Shown here: positions 33,570 through 46,400 of the stretch, in pieces
Numbering within the stretch: position 1 is the first letter of the stretch
Layout of the letters: the number at the start of each line of letters is the position of its first letter
Origin: Magnolia sinica
Taxonomy: Eukaryota; Streptophyta; Magnoliopsida; Magnoliales; Magnoliaceae
Direction of reading: 5' to 3'
DNA: 64,000 nucleotides
Assembly: GCF_029962835.1 (NCBI RefSeq)
Contig: NC_080586.1
Coordinates: 71,611,001 to 71,675,000 of the forward strand
Program-made: the position numbers and the translations under genes
Notes under the pieces: model-generated
Databases searched by the model: none
What the model saw: only the letters and a program-made list of their open reading frames with translations
What the model was told of the DNA's origin: nothing

Positions 33570-33945
33570 ATTTTAAGTTATGATTCCAAAAATGAAGCAG
33601 ATCCAAATCTTAAGTGGACCATAATACATGAAATAGTGATAATCAACCACTCATAGGCTACAAAAGTTTTGAATCAACCTGATATCTATGTGGTCTCTTC
33701 ATTAGGTCTTTGTGACCTTATCAACAGGTTGGATGACAAATAAACATTTCAGTGGCCCATAGTGGCCTCCATGAAGTTTTTAATGATGGGGATTCAATCA
33801 CTACTGTTGCTTGTGATATGGTCCATCTAAGATTTAGATCTACTTCATGTTTGGTATCATGCCCTAAAATGAGCTTTCAAGATGGATGGACGGTGTGGAT
33901 GTAAGGCACATATATCACAGTTGACCCCACAGTTTGGGTTCCACC
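33570..33945. mobile_element. GGGCCCACC-family MITE, left end lost
   Basis: The inner family phrases are present ('aagcagatccaaatcttaag', 'tggtccatctaagattt', 'gatggatggacggtgtggat'), followed by the right end 'cacatatatcacagttgac'. No complete left terminal repeat. Confidence 0.6.
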
Positions 33946-34092
33946 AAACCATACACTAGATATTCATAGACACCTTAAGCCAAGCATGCCAGGTTAGGAT
34001 AACATTACCTGGGCCGGGCCCACTGCCAGCCCTAGCCTAATGGATAGCCCAGAATCAACCGTTGTGATTTTTAAAACAGGCCACAGCAGATC

Positions 34093-34478
34093 ATGGGACG
34101 CGGCTTAGGTGGATCCTTGACTGTGGGGACTGTTGTGATGCATATTCCTTATATCTGTGCTGTTCATCTGTCTCAAAAAGCTCATTTGGGCATAATCTCA
34201 AAAATAAAGTTGATTCAAGTCTCAGGCAGACCACACCACAAGAAATAGTAATGATTTAGTATTGACCATTAAAAACTTTTTGAAGGCTAATCCAAAACTT
34301 TTTGACTCACGTGAAGATTTTAATGGTCAATCATCATTTTTTCCCATGGTGTGGTCCACCTGAAATGCAGATTTATTTCTTTTTTAGGATCATGCCCAAA
34401 ACTGAGTTGTCAATGAACATAAAGTACATACATCACAGTAGGACCCATAGTCAGGAATCCACCCACCTCAGGGACGCG
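34093..34478. mobile_element. GGGCCCACC-family MITE with GGGACGCGG ends
   Basis: The left end 'gggacgcggcttaggtggat' is matched by the inverse of 'aatccacccacctcagggac' on the right. The family's 'gtggtccacctgaaatgcag' and its inverse lie inside. Confidence 0.6.
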
Positions 34479-34482
34479 GATT

Positions 34483-34905
34483 TCCTCCCAAAGACTTTCC
34501 AAGGAAGTTTATGGGCAAGGATGCTCTGTGGGGCCCACCGAGCTGTTTGTGAGGAATCCATCCTGTTCATCCGTTTTTCGAGCTTATTTTAGGACATGTA
34601 GTACAAAATGAGTTGGATCCAAGACTCAAGTGAGCCATATGAGAAGAAACAGTGGGGATTATGTGAGCAAGCACCATTGAAACATTCTCGTGGCTATAAA
34701 AATTTTATATGAGACTAATTTTTATTTTTATTTTTCACTTCAGCCCAATGGGAATGACCTTATAAATGGTTTGGATGGTATATAAATATCAAAGTGGAGC
34801 CCATAAAAATTTTAATAATAAGTATTTATTTCATAAATTTCCTTCTCATGTGATCCACTTAAGTTCTAGATCCACATCACTTTTTGTTGCATCTCTTAAA
34901 ATGAT
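34483..34905. mobile_element. GGGCCCACC-family MITE, right end lost
   Basis: The left end 'gctctgtggggcccaccgag' and inner phrases are present, but the element runs out near 34905 without the matching right end. Confidence 0.55.
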
Positions 34906-35009
34906 GTAACGTCCTGTCTAATCAGAACAATGTCTTGAGGTGTCCACGTAGGATTTGCCGCAGGACCGTTAACTTAAACCACTCGTAGGTAGGTACCATA
35001 AATAAATTA

Positions 35010-37476
35010 GTGGGACCATGGTTAAATGGACTTGTTTGGTCCTGAGTTGAGTTGGGGGTTTGTTGGGAGAAGGATTCCTTCTTGACCACACACAACAATA
35101 ACGATCCAAAGATAAAAAAGAAAAGAAAAAAAGATACAAACCACAACACAGATTTACATGTTCCCTTTTAGATCGTCCATGCCGTACACTGCAAAATTCT
35201 GAAAAATAAGGCATGAGCTCACCTGATAACCGATGGCCGGCCCATGACATTGCCTGGCCCACCCAATCCTAAAACAAGCCTAATTTCTGCCAATGATAAT
35301 GGATTGTTTTGATCAAGGCAGGTCCAACCCACCCAGGCCTGATAAACAAGAGAAATCATTCCCAGCCCTGCTAGCCGAATCATCTTCAGGATGTAAGTCT
35401 TGGCCCAGCGTAATGGACCTGATGACAGCTCTAGTACAATTATGCTAAAACTGTCTGATCTTGATCGGATGGTGATCCGCTGTGGCTCATTTGTACCCAT
35501 GACAGACGGATTGGACCACGCACCTGATTTGTACATGCTGTTGTGAATCAAATAGATGGTTGAATCAAGTTGCCGACATACGACATTCAGCATCATGGAT
35601 TCCTTGATTGAAGGATCAGGATAAATTGTTGGGACCTCAAGACATGTTCGGTCTTTTGGTTCGAGGCCCATTACAGTGGAGCACAAATCCTAAAGCGATC
35701 CAATCAGTAATGAATGGAGCTTTCACTGACCGAATGATTCGAGTAGAAAATCAATGATCTAGATTCTTTCACAAATTTCAGTTTGAAATGGGCGAATCTA
35801 GATTCTTTCACAAATTTCAGTATGAAATGGGCCACAAAAGCCACAATGAAGAACCATGATAGATAAAGATGGTCATCTAACCATTCATACAACAAAAGAA
35901 TCCAAAGGCAGAGATTTTTCTTTCTTTTTCTTCTCTTTTGGAAGGTGAAAAAGGGCGACGATGGGACATCAACCACCACGAGCTTCTCTCCGTGTAGCAT
36001 CATGAAGAATATCGATGTCGACGCCATCTGGGGGAAGCTGAACATACCTTACTACTGACCCCCTGATGAAACAGTTCCTTACTGACATCTGCAATTGGAG
36101 CAATGAACAGGAAAAAAAAATCAAATCAATCTTCGTATTCACAAAGGTAAGATTTCTTCTTACTGTAATATGGTGCAAATTCAAGTGGGGGCTCAGTTGG
36201 GCCCACCTGTGATCATGTTGGACCCTTGGGTAGGAGGGTGCCGCCTCAAAATTAGCTTTGATTGGATGAGATCACATCCATCCGATTAAGGGCTTGTAAA
36301 ATGGATGGTGACCAGATTTTAGTGGGCCATTAATCAAAGATGCAAATGATCAAGGGCCATGTGCAACCCGTAGCAGACCCCCATCCAAAGGTCACTGCTG
36401 ATCATATGTGGGATAACCTGGACCCAATGAAGGGATCTACACAATAATATAGTAAGAGAAAACGATATGGACCATGGTTTTAAAAATCGTCTGGTACGAT
36501 TCAGAATCATCCAGGTCTTATGGTTTTGGTCTGAAACTAAACGGGTCCCCACATCGATACGTGACCAAGTAAGATACAAGTTGGAGCAATCGGTTTAGGT
36601 TCCCAGGCGAATCGCATGCCAATACCACTACTTAAATGATGGGCCCAATGAATAGATGTGAAGGAATACAAGAGCAGGAGCAACGAATGGTCATTCAAGC
36701 TTTTTGTAGACTACGCATAATCATAACGTTAGCAAAGGGTTCACATTAGCACCCCATCCTAGAAAAGATCAGTTCTGGCATGAATATAGTCATGGGCGAC
36801 ATTTTTGAAAGGCTACAGGGCCTTACCATTGATAATCTATTTTTCACATTAAGGATCTTAGCTATATATATATATATATATATATATATGAAGCAGCTTT
36901 TGGAGATTTTTGCCCCTACAATTAGTCGTGGGGAGGGAAAACAAACTTCAGTTTTTCTTTCATGTAGCCTTTCAACCAGAGGGCAGTTGTCCTTTCAATT
37001 CTTCTTGGGAGTAGCCCACACTTCTCTTCTAGCGTGTAGTCACACAGAAGGCATAGCATTAGGAAGCACATATGATAAAGGCTCTGTGGGCTGCACAGTG
37101 ATGAATCTGCAACGTCCACACCATACATCTGTTGTGCAGGCTCATGTTAGGATGTGGGCCCAAAAGTGAGGCAGATCGAAAGCTTGAGTGGGTCCTAGCA
37201 CATGAAAAGCGTATATGGGTAGCCCACGTTGAAATCCTTCTCTCTGTGTGTAACCGCACCCTTTCCCTCAATCTCTCTGTTTTCTTGCCCTACTCTCTCC
37301 ACGTGTGTTGCACATGCCATAACCCCTAGCTTTTATAGCTGTAACGTCAAACAAAAAAAATCAGCCAATGCTTGAATACTCAGTGCAAGGAGAGATGTCT
37401 AACAGTATAGTGGACAGCGGAAATTCTGACAATTTTCTGCCGGAACATGTGGTGAAGGAGTTACAATTCTGATATA
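35010..37476. repeat. Segmental duplication, copy B (holds the functional LSM2 terminal exon)
   Basis: The compact partner of 27985-33500. It carries the intact last exon of LSM2 at 35969-36088, the unoccupied hAT target at 36631-36638, and the 'gacaattttctgccggaaca' end at 37427. A 50-bp local tandem repeat (tagattctttcacaaatttc) sits at about 35758-35830. Confidence 0.88.
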
Positions 37477-40400
37477 CAAGTGGGAGGGAGGAGCTGATGC
37501 AGGCTTCTTCTCTTGTTATTTCCACTTCTTTCTCCATTTCAACCATGAAGGAGGATTAGATACTTCATTCTATACTATATCTATGCCTGTTTTGGGGATC
37601 AAAACAGAAGATTTGAATGGGATTTGATTAATTGAAGTGGAATGGATCCTTTAAGGAAAAAATTAGAATAAGGGTATACCATCACTTTCTTTTTCATTTT
37701 TCTTCTTTTTGTTGTTTTTCTCTTTTTGTTGTTTTTCAATGTCTTGGGCACTAGTCCACCAAATCATGCTTGGCTAATGTTCAAATAGGTACTATTTGGT
37801 TGACTTCCAGTAGGTGTAGCAGGTTGACTTACTAGGTGAAGCAGACATACAACATTCTTATCAAGTATGGTCTATGGTTACACAAGAAGCATGACGCGAA
37901 GCGGCAAAAGATTAGGTGCAGGAGTGGGGGATAAAGCGTCTATTTTAAAAAGTTATGAAGTATAAACAACTAGGAACCTGGAGCGGGTGTGCGGGCAAAG
38001 GGATTTGTGTTAGCTCAGGTGGTTGGTAAAGAGGGTTTGGGGGAAAAGGTTCATTGGGTCAAAGATGCGGAAAGGCAGAAGATGGAGAGAGAGTTGAGAA
38101 GTCAATAGCTGAGAGGTAAGCCATAGGTTGGAAAGCAATTGATCTGAATGGTTGAAAAAAGAGCTTCAGCTGATGAAATCTTGAAGTGGATGGTACAAAT
38201 GTGGGAAGCCAACATTAAACTCAGAATCAAGAGCCTTAACCAGAATTAGGACTGAGATGGGGTCGCAATGAATAATTGAGAAAGGTTCTACTAGGAGGAT
38301 GCTTCATCTCAGATAATTCTATCATCAATCTATTTCAATAGAAAGACTTTGCCATATGAGGCTGCAAACCACTATGGGTGAGGTTGTATTGGATCCTGCT
38401 TCATGTCTGATGCTCAGAGGTGTTATGGGTTGTGGGGTCTTGCTAGGGGATGAAGATGGTCGTCGATGAAAGGTATGTGAATCTAGATATTGTTGTGTTC
38501 GCAAGATTACAGTTGTGGTGTAGAAAGCCAGAGTTCATTACAAAGAAGGTGGTTGTGGATAGGACTAGGAGTGGAGCAATACAATGCATTCATCTTCTGC
38601 ACTCTGTCATGGGGAAGGAGAGTCTGATATTAAGTGCAAGAGGTGATGAGGTATGCTACAATAAAGACTAGAAGAAACAATAGAGCACCTTGCAAGGCAG
38701 AGGACAGTAATGTGGTAGGGGGAGGAGGGGCAACTAATGAGGAAGGAGTGGAGTGGTCAGGATGGGGAAGTTGTGTCTTGCCTACATGATGCGGCACATG
38801 GCACATGGGGGGTTGGGAGACAGTTGACCTAATTATCCTAGTTCCACGATGATAATGATGTGAGGATACATTGGCAATTTCCATCTGTAAACTACATCAA
38901 GCCAAGTCGAGTGAGTTAGAGAGGGGATTTCTAAGTACTCCCAAGGGTAGTTTCATCCAGCAACTAAAATAAAAGAGCATTTAAGAGCTTTAGCGACCAT
39001 GGGGAGGGTACTCTTCTGAGATCAAGCATCCCGATAGAAGAATGAATTGGTTTGCCAGTTTCACACAAAGATGGATGGTGATAAGCATGGATGTCACAAG
39101 TGGGTGTAAGTTAGAAACTTACAGGTTGTTTGGCAGCTCAGTTTTGGAGCTATTTGGGGGTAAATGGATTCCTCATGGCTGCTTTTTGCTTTTGGTACCA
39201 TCGTTTTTAGAGGTAAATTGAAATACATAGTTTTGGTGTGTTTTGAAATCTCACCTTTCTGCTATGATTTGGGTGTAATTGGAGTTAAATGCTTTCTTAG
39301 CTCCCTTTCTAAAGGCCGGAGAGTCACATGTTTAATAAAGGAGTCGCTAGGCTACTAATCCGTTGTACATGCGGCATGCTGATAATACCCCAAAACAATC
39401 CAATTATTGGCTGCAACACTAAAATCACATCAGTAGAATAATCTGAACTGTCCAAACTTGGCCATCCAAATGGACAGATAGAAAACATCACTGAGTTGCA
39501 CGTTTGTGGCTCACCCAAGGATCAGAATTTCGTTGTTTTTGGTCAAAGTATATATTGCAATGGACTTATTACAATCATTCTATCACATATCACATATGTA
39601 CACTAATTCGGGATATTAAAGCTGATTTAGTTAATCAAATTCAAGTTCCTGTGAATATATTAAAGAATTCCAACGCATTCCAATTACAGGCATCCAAACA
39701 AGAATTTTAGATTCTAGTGCATTCCAATTACAAGCTGCCAAACACAACTGAGAATTCGGAATCACCGTGATTCCAATGTAATTGTGATTCAGCTTCCAAC
39801 GCATTCCAAATACAAGCCCTTAGTGAGAGAGCTGGGGGATAGTGAAGATAGGTAGACTAGAGAAGCATCGTTCAGGACCATAATTTTGGGATGAAGGAAG
39901 CTTGAATGGAGACATTCCAAATTCCTTGTAGGGAGGAAACCATAGAAAATTCCAGCCTACTTCTGTTGTTGGCCATCTTGATGAGAGTCCAAAATCTAGC
40001 GATGACTCTTTGGAAGGGATGAGTGGAAGTGTTGGGTTGATCAGGTGGAGGAAGGAAAAGAGTTTTGATGTGCTAGTAGCATGAGCAAAGCCAACAAAGG
40101 TCAAGGCAATACAGAAAGGGGAATGAGAAAGATTGGACTAGAGAGATGTTGGAAAGCGTGGGGGAGTTAATGAGTGTCCTCCAGCAGCTATGACAGTGAG
40201 GACTTCCATATCATCTTCGAATTCCTAAAAGAACAGGAAAGATTGACGCAAGACATGGGTGTGAAGTATCAAGGAAACACAGGAAAGACCAAAGCAAAAC
40301 ATTGGGGTTGTTGTCAATTTTTGTAATCATCACAGCAGCCTGTATGTGTCACTTCAACGAAATGAACGGTCTTCATCAAGAGGAATCAAAGAAGAGTGAT

Positions 40401-43400
40401 GCCTAATGTGACCGATCCAGCTACCCATCTGGCCTTCATTCTTCCATCATCTCATTGTCATCATCCACCACCACTTGCTATCAATACCATCATCATCCAT
40501 TGCCCCTCACCATCAGGTCCATCTAAGCCATTCATCAAACCATGAATAGATAAGTCTTCAATCTTGAAGATCTGCCTGATAACTATGGTGATGCTCTAGA
40601 TCTCAACAAAGAACCCATCTTCAACAAGGAACACAGAGATCATCCCAACCATCAATGACAACGGCCACCAAGATTTGAAATTACATAATGTATCGTTCAC
40701 CACCGATATTGTATGTATTGCCCTGTATCAGGCTGTTTCGGGCCAATACAAGACCAACACAGCAGTATCGTTCATAGGCGATACTAGTACATATCAGGCG
40801 ATACGTGCTAGTTTCGGACAATACATTAAACCTTGACGGCCAAGAGGACATCATAAATGTCATCAGAAGTACGTTCAATGTGCGCACATCCTAAACATCT
40901 TATTGGAGCAACCATTGATGTCTACATTCAACTGTGTAAGGGCTCCAAATCTGATGAGTGACTCAAGCACAGAAAAACAGAATCCTCCAAAGATGGCGAT
41001 CTGCGAGCAACTCAAGCAAAGATTAGAGCCAACTTCAAGAACATGGGAAGGGAATCCACCTTCTTCTTCTTTCTTTTTCTATGCTTTAGATCACCCATAT
41101 TGCCACCCATCTTATTACGCATCTAATACCTTGCTACCTGTTAGATAACCCATCCTCTTATACCAAACTTGATGCAGGACAATTAACCACTTGCTCTAAA
41201 AGCTTGAATTGTTAGAGTATGGCGAATTAATCCCTTTATCTCATAGCCCAGGCTCCACATCTCATGGGTTTAGGACCTCGGCCAAACCCTCTTCATGGGC
41301 CCCAAATCACATGGGCCGCCCCACCCCGAGTGTGTCCCCGCATCCCACGAGCTACCCTACTTGAGCCCGGTGTGAAATGCGCATTAATCACCCCTGGTGA
41401 GGAGTCTCAAACATGAGACCTCCCCCGTGGACCCCACCCACCCCGAGTGTGCCCCACTCAAGCCCAGTGTGAAAATGCCCCTGCATTAATCACCCCCAGT
41501 GAGGAGTCTCGAACACAAGACCTCCCACTCTAATACCAACTTGATGCAGGACAATTAACCACTTGCTCTAAAAGCTCGAACTGTTAGAATATGGCGAATT
41601 AATCCATTTATCTCATAGCCCAGGTCCCACATCTCATAGGTTTAGGACCTCGGCCGAACCCCCTTCGTGGGCTCCAAATCACATGAGTCACCCACCTCAA
41701 GTGTGTCCCCGCATCCCACAGGCTACCCCGCTCGAGCCCGATGTGAAATGCCCATTAATCACCCCCAGTAAGGAGTCTCGAACACGAGACCTCCCCCGTG
41801 GGTCCCAAATCACATGGGACACCCACCCCGAGTGTGCCCCTGCATCTCACAGGCGACCCCACTTGAGCCAACTCGAGCCCAGTGTGAAAATGCCCCTGCA
41901 TTAAAACTACAATTCTACTATTACTCTCTTCTATAAAAGAGGCCCCTTTCTCCAAGAGAGGGGTCTTCCCTCTTGAAATTATAAGTGTGAGAGACTCCCG
42001 TGGAGAAATTTCCTGTGTAGAAAAAAAATCTGCAAAAGTTATGGAGAAGGAGACTTTGAGCTAGGGAATCCCTTCTCCCCCAAGGCCACGAAGTATAGCT
42101 CTACTCTTTCAACAAGAATTGAGCAAAAATTCAAGGAGACCCAAAATAGAAGTCAAGTCCACCCAATTTGAAGATTGAGGCATTCAAGAGACCCGAGGAA
42201 GATGTTTCAGCACCTTCTCCACACTCCCTATACACCATCTCTAGCTTCTTTTCCTTCCCACTAAATTCTCAAATTTTATATTTTCTTTTTTGAAGAAATT
42301 CCAAAGTTTGGAATTTCACTTCTCCTAAGGGCATGTTTGATTTTCCAAACCCCCAGTAAATACATTGCGAATGGGTAATAATTATTTCCTTGAGTAATTA
42401 CAGCAGTGATACCAATGATTGACTTGACGCTTTTTTTAGCGCTAAAACCGAGGATGCTGTCAAATATATGTGGGGCCCACCGTGATGTATGTGGCTTATC
42501 CACACTGTACATTCGTTATCCCAGCTGAATTTAGGGCATGACCAAAAAGATGAGGCAGATCTAAAGCTCAAGTGGACCACACCACAGGATTTAGGGAATC
42601 AAACATCTACCTTTAAAAACTTCTTGGGGCCACTGTTTCCTTTGGTGCGAGCCACTCGAGTATTGGATCTGCCTCATTTTTTGGCTCATGCCTCAAAATG
42701 TTACACTAAAACGGATGGACGGCGCAGATACATCATATATATCACGGTGGGGCCCACAAATTTAAACTAGTCTTTTTGGACTGGTTATCGAAACAGAAAT
42801 ACAAGTGCATTTTCAAACAAGGTGGAAGAGTAATAATTACTTATTCACAGAGCATTTACATTGGATTTGTAAAATCAAACAGGCCCTAAGGGGGTGTTTG
42901 ATTTTTCAAATCACCTTGCAAATACACTTAAATAAGCAATTATGATTTCTAATGCCTGCTTGCCAAGAGAGGGTAATCAGTGGTATTTCCTCCTTGAAAA
43001 TCAATATAGAAAGGGCTTATTTAAATTTATGAGCCCCACCTAGATGTATGTGACTTATCCATGCCGTTCATCCGTTTCATCGGGACATTTTAGGGCATGA
43101 GCTGAAAAATGGGGCAGATCTGAAGCACCACACCACAGGAAATAGTGGGAATTGAATGCCAACCGTTGAAAATTTGTGGAGGGCCCCTGAAGCTTTAGAT
43201 CAAGCTGATATAGGTGTTGTCCCTTTATCCATGTCTATGTGGCCTTATGAATGGTTAAATGATTTTAAAAAAAAAAAAAAAAAATCAATGTGGGCCCTGT
43301 GGACAGAAACAATTTTCAATGGTGGAATGTTTCCTGTGGTCTAGTCCACTTGAGCTTTGGATCTACCTCATTTTTCGGTTCATGCCCTAAAATGAGTTGG

Positions 43401-46400
43401 TCGAATGGATGGACAGTGTGGATAAGCCACATGCATCACGGTGGGCCCCATAGTTTTTACCTTTTTTGCCTCGATTTTGGAGTTCAAAAAGCTAGCCTGT
43501 CAACATCGCATGGGGAATGCTGTTGTAATTATGGATGTAAATAATCATTATCCATTTACAAGTATTTACACCAGGAAATGAAAAATCAAACACTCCCAAA
43601 GAGAAGAGACCATATTTACAGATGAATAGGGTGCCTAACCTTGCTAACTCCATAATCAAGGTGCCTACCGAAGCTTTGGTTTCAAGTATCAATTGGAGTC
43701 AAATCCCCTAAATCGAGAGAATTAGCACTCTCTTAATTTTAAGGGTCCAAAACAAGGGGCTCTATAGCCATCCTTGAAATGTAATTTGAATTGGCTAGTG
43801 GTGACGCCAAAATTGTGTGGCTCTACAACACCTGGGTAGATCTTGTTACTTTGTTGAAAAAATGGAAACTCCACTAGGAACTAAAGGGTAGCAAGGTATT
43901 GGATGGGTGACCCAAATGGTAACAAGTTGTCGGATGGGTGATAAGTGGCTAGTTATGTTGTTGATTCGGTGGTTAGAGGGTAAATTGTAAAGAATTGAGG
44001 GGTAATTGGTTTACGAGAAGATGTTGCAAGGATTCTAGAGGGTTGGGAATTGAATGGTTAGATGAAAACATTTAAAGAATCATAGAGCTTGGGGAGGGGT
44101 AGAGTGGGGATTTCACTAAGGTAGTTAAGGGGGCAATTTATTAAAAAGATGATGGGTTGGGTCAAACTAAGGCTCCTAGGGATATTTTTGTTTTTTTTAA
44201 AAAAAAAAAAGGGTAAAAGGAACTTGGGATTTGTGTTTTTGATTTCCATGCAAGGAAGAGATGATAATTTCATAAATTGTCTCCTGCACACAATCCACTC
44301 TGTGCATCTCTCAGTTTTTCGAGTGGATCTCAATGCTTAGGTGTCGGATTTAGGTGATCTATAGCTTGTTAGAAAGCTAATTCAATAGGTTAACTAAGGG
44401 TTAAGGATAGTGATGCAGGACGAGTAACCACTTGCTCTAAACGCTCGAATTGATAGAGCATAGCGAATCAATCCCTTTATCTCATAGCCCAGGCCACACA
44501 TCCCATGGGTTAGGACCTCGGTCAAACCCCCCTCGTGAGCCCCACTTCACATGAGCCACCCACCTCACACGGGGCGCCCACCCCGAGTTTGCCCCTACAT
44601 CCCACAGGCCACCCCACTCGAGCCCAATGTGAAAATGCCCCTACATAAGATAAGGTCCGCAAGTTGGGCAATTTTCTGTTCTGCAACAGCCAACCAGTCT
44701 CGCGATTATTTGGATTTTTTATCAGAAGTTGGTGATCGTAGGTCAGATTGAGTTGAAACTAGACCAATTGGAAAGTCAAATTGATTGGTTAGAAAACAGA
44801 CTCATGGGTCAAGGAAATTGGGTTTGGGAAGCCTGAGGTATTAGAGCCCAAGCCAGGGCTGTTAAAAGTTCTACATTTTAGTCATGGATGTGGAAAGAAT
44901 TTTTCCACGTTAAGGGTGCTTTCATTAAAAAGGGGGATCCAAGATGTACTCCTGCAAAGGCGTGATAGGGACTTCGAATATGCATTGATTTTGCTATCAA
45001 TGTGGACCCCAACCTTAGCAAGGCACATCCTGGATTAGTCTGGGCATGATTCCCTAGGTTGAGAAGGGGTTTTTTTGAGGTTTTGGGTTCGAATCTAGGC
45101 TAGGCTTAGGTAGGGTGGGCAAATTCTGCAAGTTGTCCTAAATTGGTGTAGGACCCTCGTTAATTGTGGTTAAGGTATTAAAAAAATGGTTACATGATGG
45201 TAACGGTGGGAACTGCTGTGCACTGCGGAAAAAATGGACCGTAATGGCTGTTACGGGGCTGATTCTATTTTTTAAAGAGGTTGTAACGGCCATATCGTAA
45301 TGGTAATGGCGATGGCCATTACAGCCATCATTACTGTTATTGAATACCCACTGGTTGGGTTAATTGGCCTAAGCACTCTGTTGAGTGGGATGTCAGTAAC
45401 AAGCAATACAAAAACCAAACCTCATAGCACCATCTTTAACTAACTGATCAGCAACTTCTTTTGCTTCCCTCACCAAATGGTTGAAGGTAACATCATGATA
45501 CTCCAAAGTCGTCTCTTGGGTATCACATTTCATCATACAGACTAAGATTAGATTAGACCCGAGAGGTAGTCGGTGACTTAGGAGTGATTGTAAAAATGCA
45601 TTGAACCATAGACTATGAGATTGATTTCCCTACTCTTTTCAAGAACAACTAAAATTACCTTTCTTTATTTTCTTTATTTTATGCGTAATCATGGAACTTG
45701 TTAAAAAATTATCAAAGCCTCAAAGGCAGTTTACACTACAACGAAGAAAGAAACAAAGAAAAAGCAGCAAGAAACTGCACTAAAAAACCACCACATCATC
45801 TGTACCCACTTCATCCCTCTTCCACTATTTGACACAATAGAACTACTAGCGCCAAATTTGCTAAACATTTCACTTCCAACGAGTAGGATAACTAAAATAT
45901 TCTCTAAATTGGCATAAATCTCGCAAAGCTTACTATCAATTATGATCCCCCATCCGATGAGTGGGATGAAATACTCTAAACCCAAAGACTTTGAATTTCA
46001 CATGCCCGAGAACCTGTTGTCCTGTATTATTATCCAGCGGCATCCTCATCAATCAAGACGAAAATGCTAAAACCCTTCTACCACAAGGGCAATTACCGCA
46101 GTCTCTAGAAAGTTCTAAACCCTAAGCCTGGATTTTCCATATTCTTTTTCCATCACAATCATGAATTGACTTGATTCTGAATGTTTTTTAAGAAGCAAGT
46201 TCTCATAGTCCTCAACCAAATTAAGAAAGAAGAAACCCCAAATACCCTTTCCTTTTGCACCATCGTGTTTCAACAACTGACTTCTAGATCAAGTTGTCTA
46301 AAGAGGAAGTATCAATTGATTTATTTAAGTTATATATCAAGCACTCAATCTCCATAAACATGGCACATGTGTACAAGATCCAGGCAATTCATCTGTCGGG

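Noticed and set aside
45060-45100. 'gggttcgaatctaggct' as the T-arm of a tRNA gene.
   Set aside because: No matching acceptor stem, D-arm or anticodon arm upstream.
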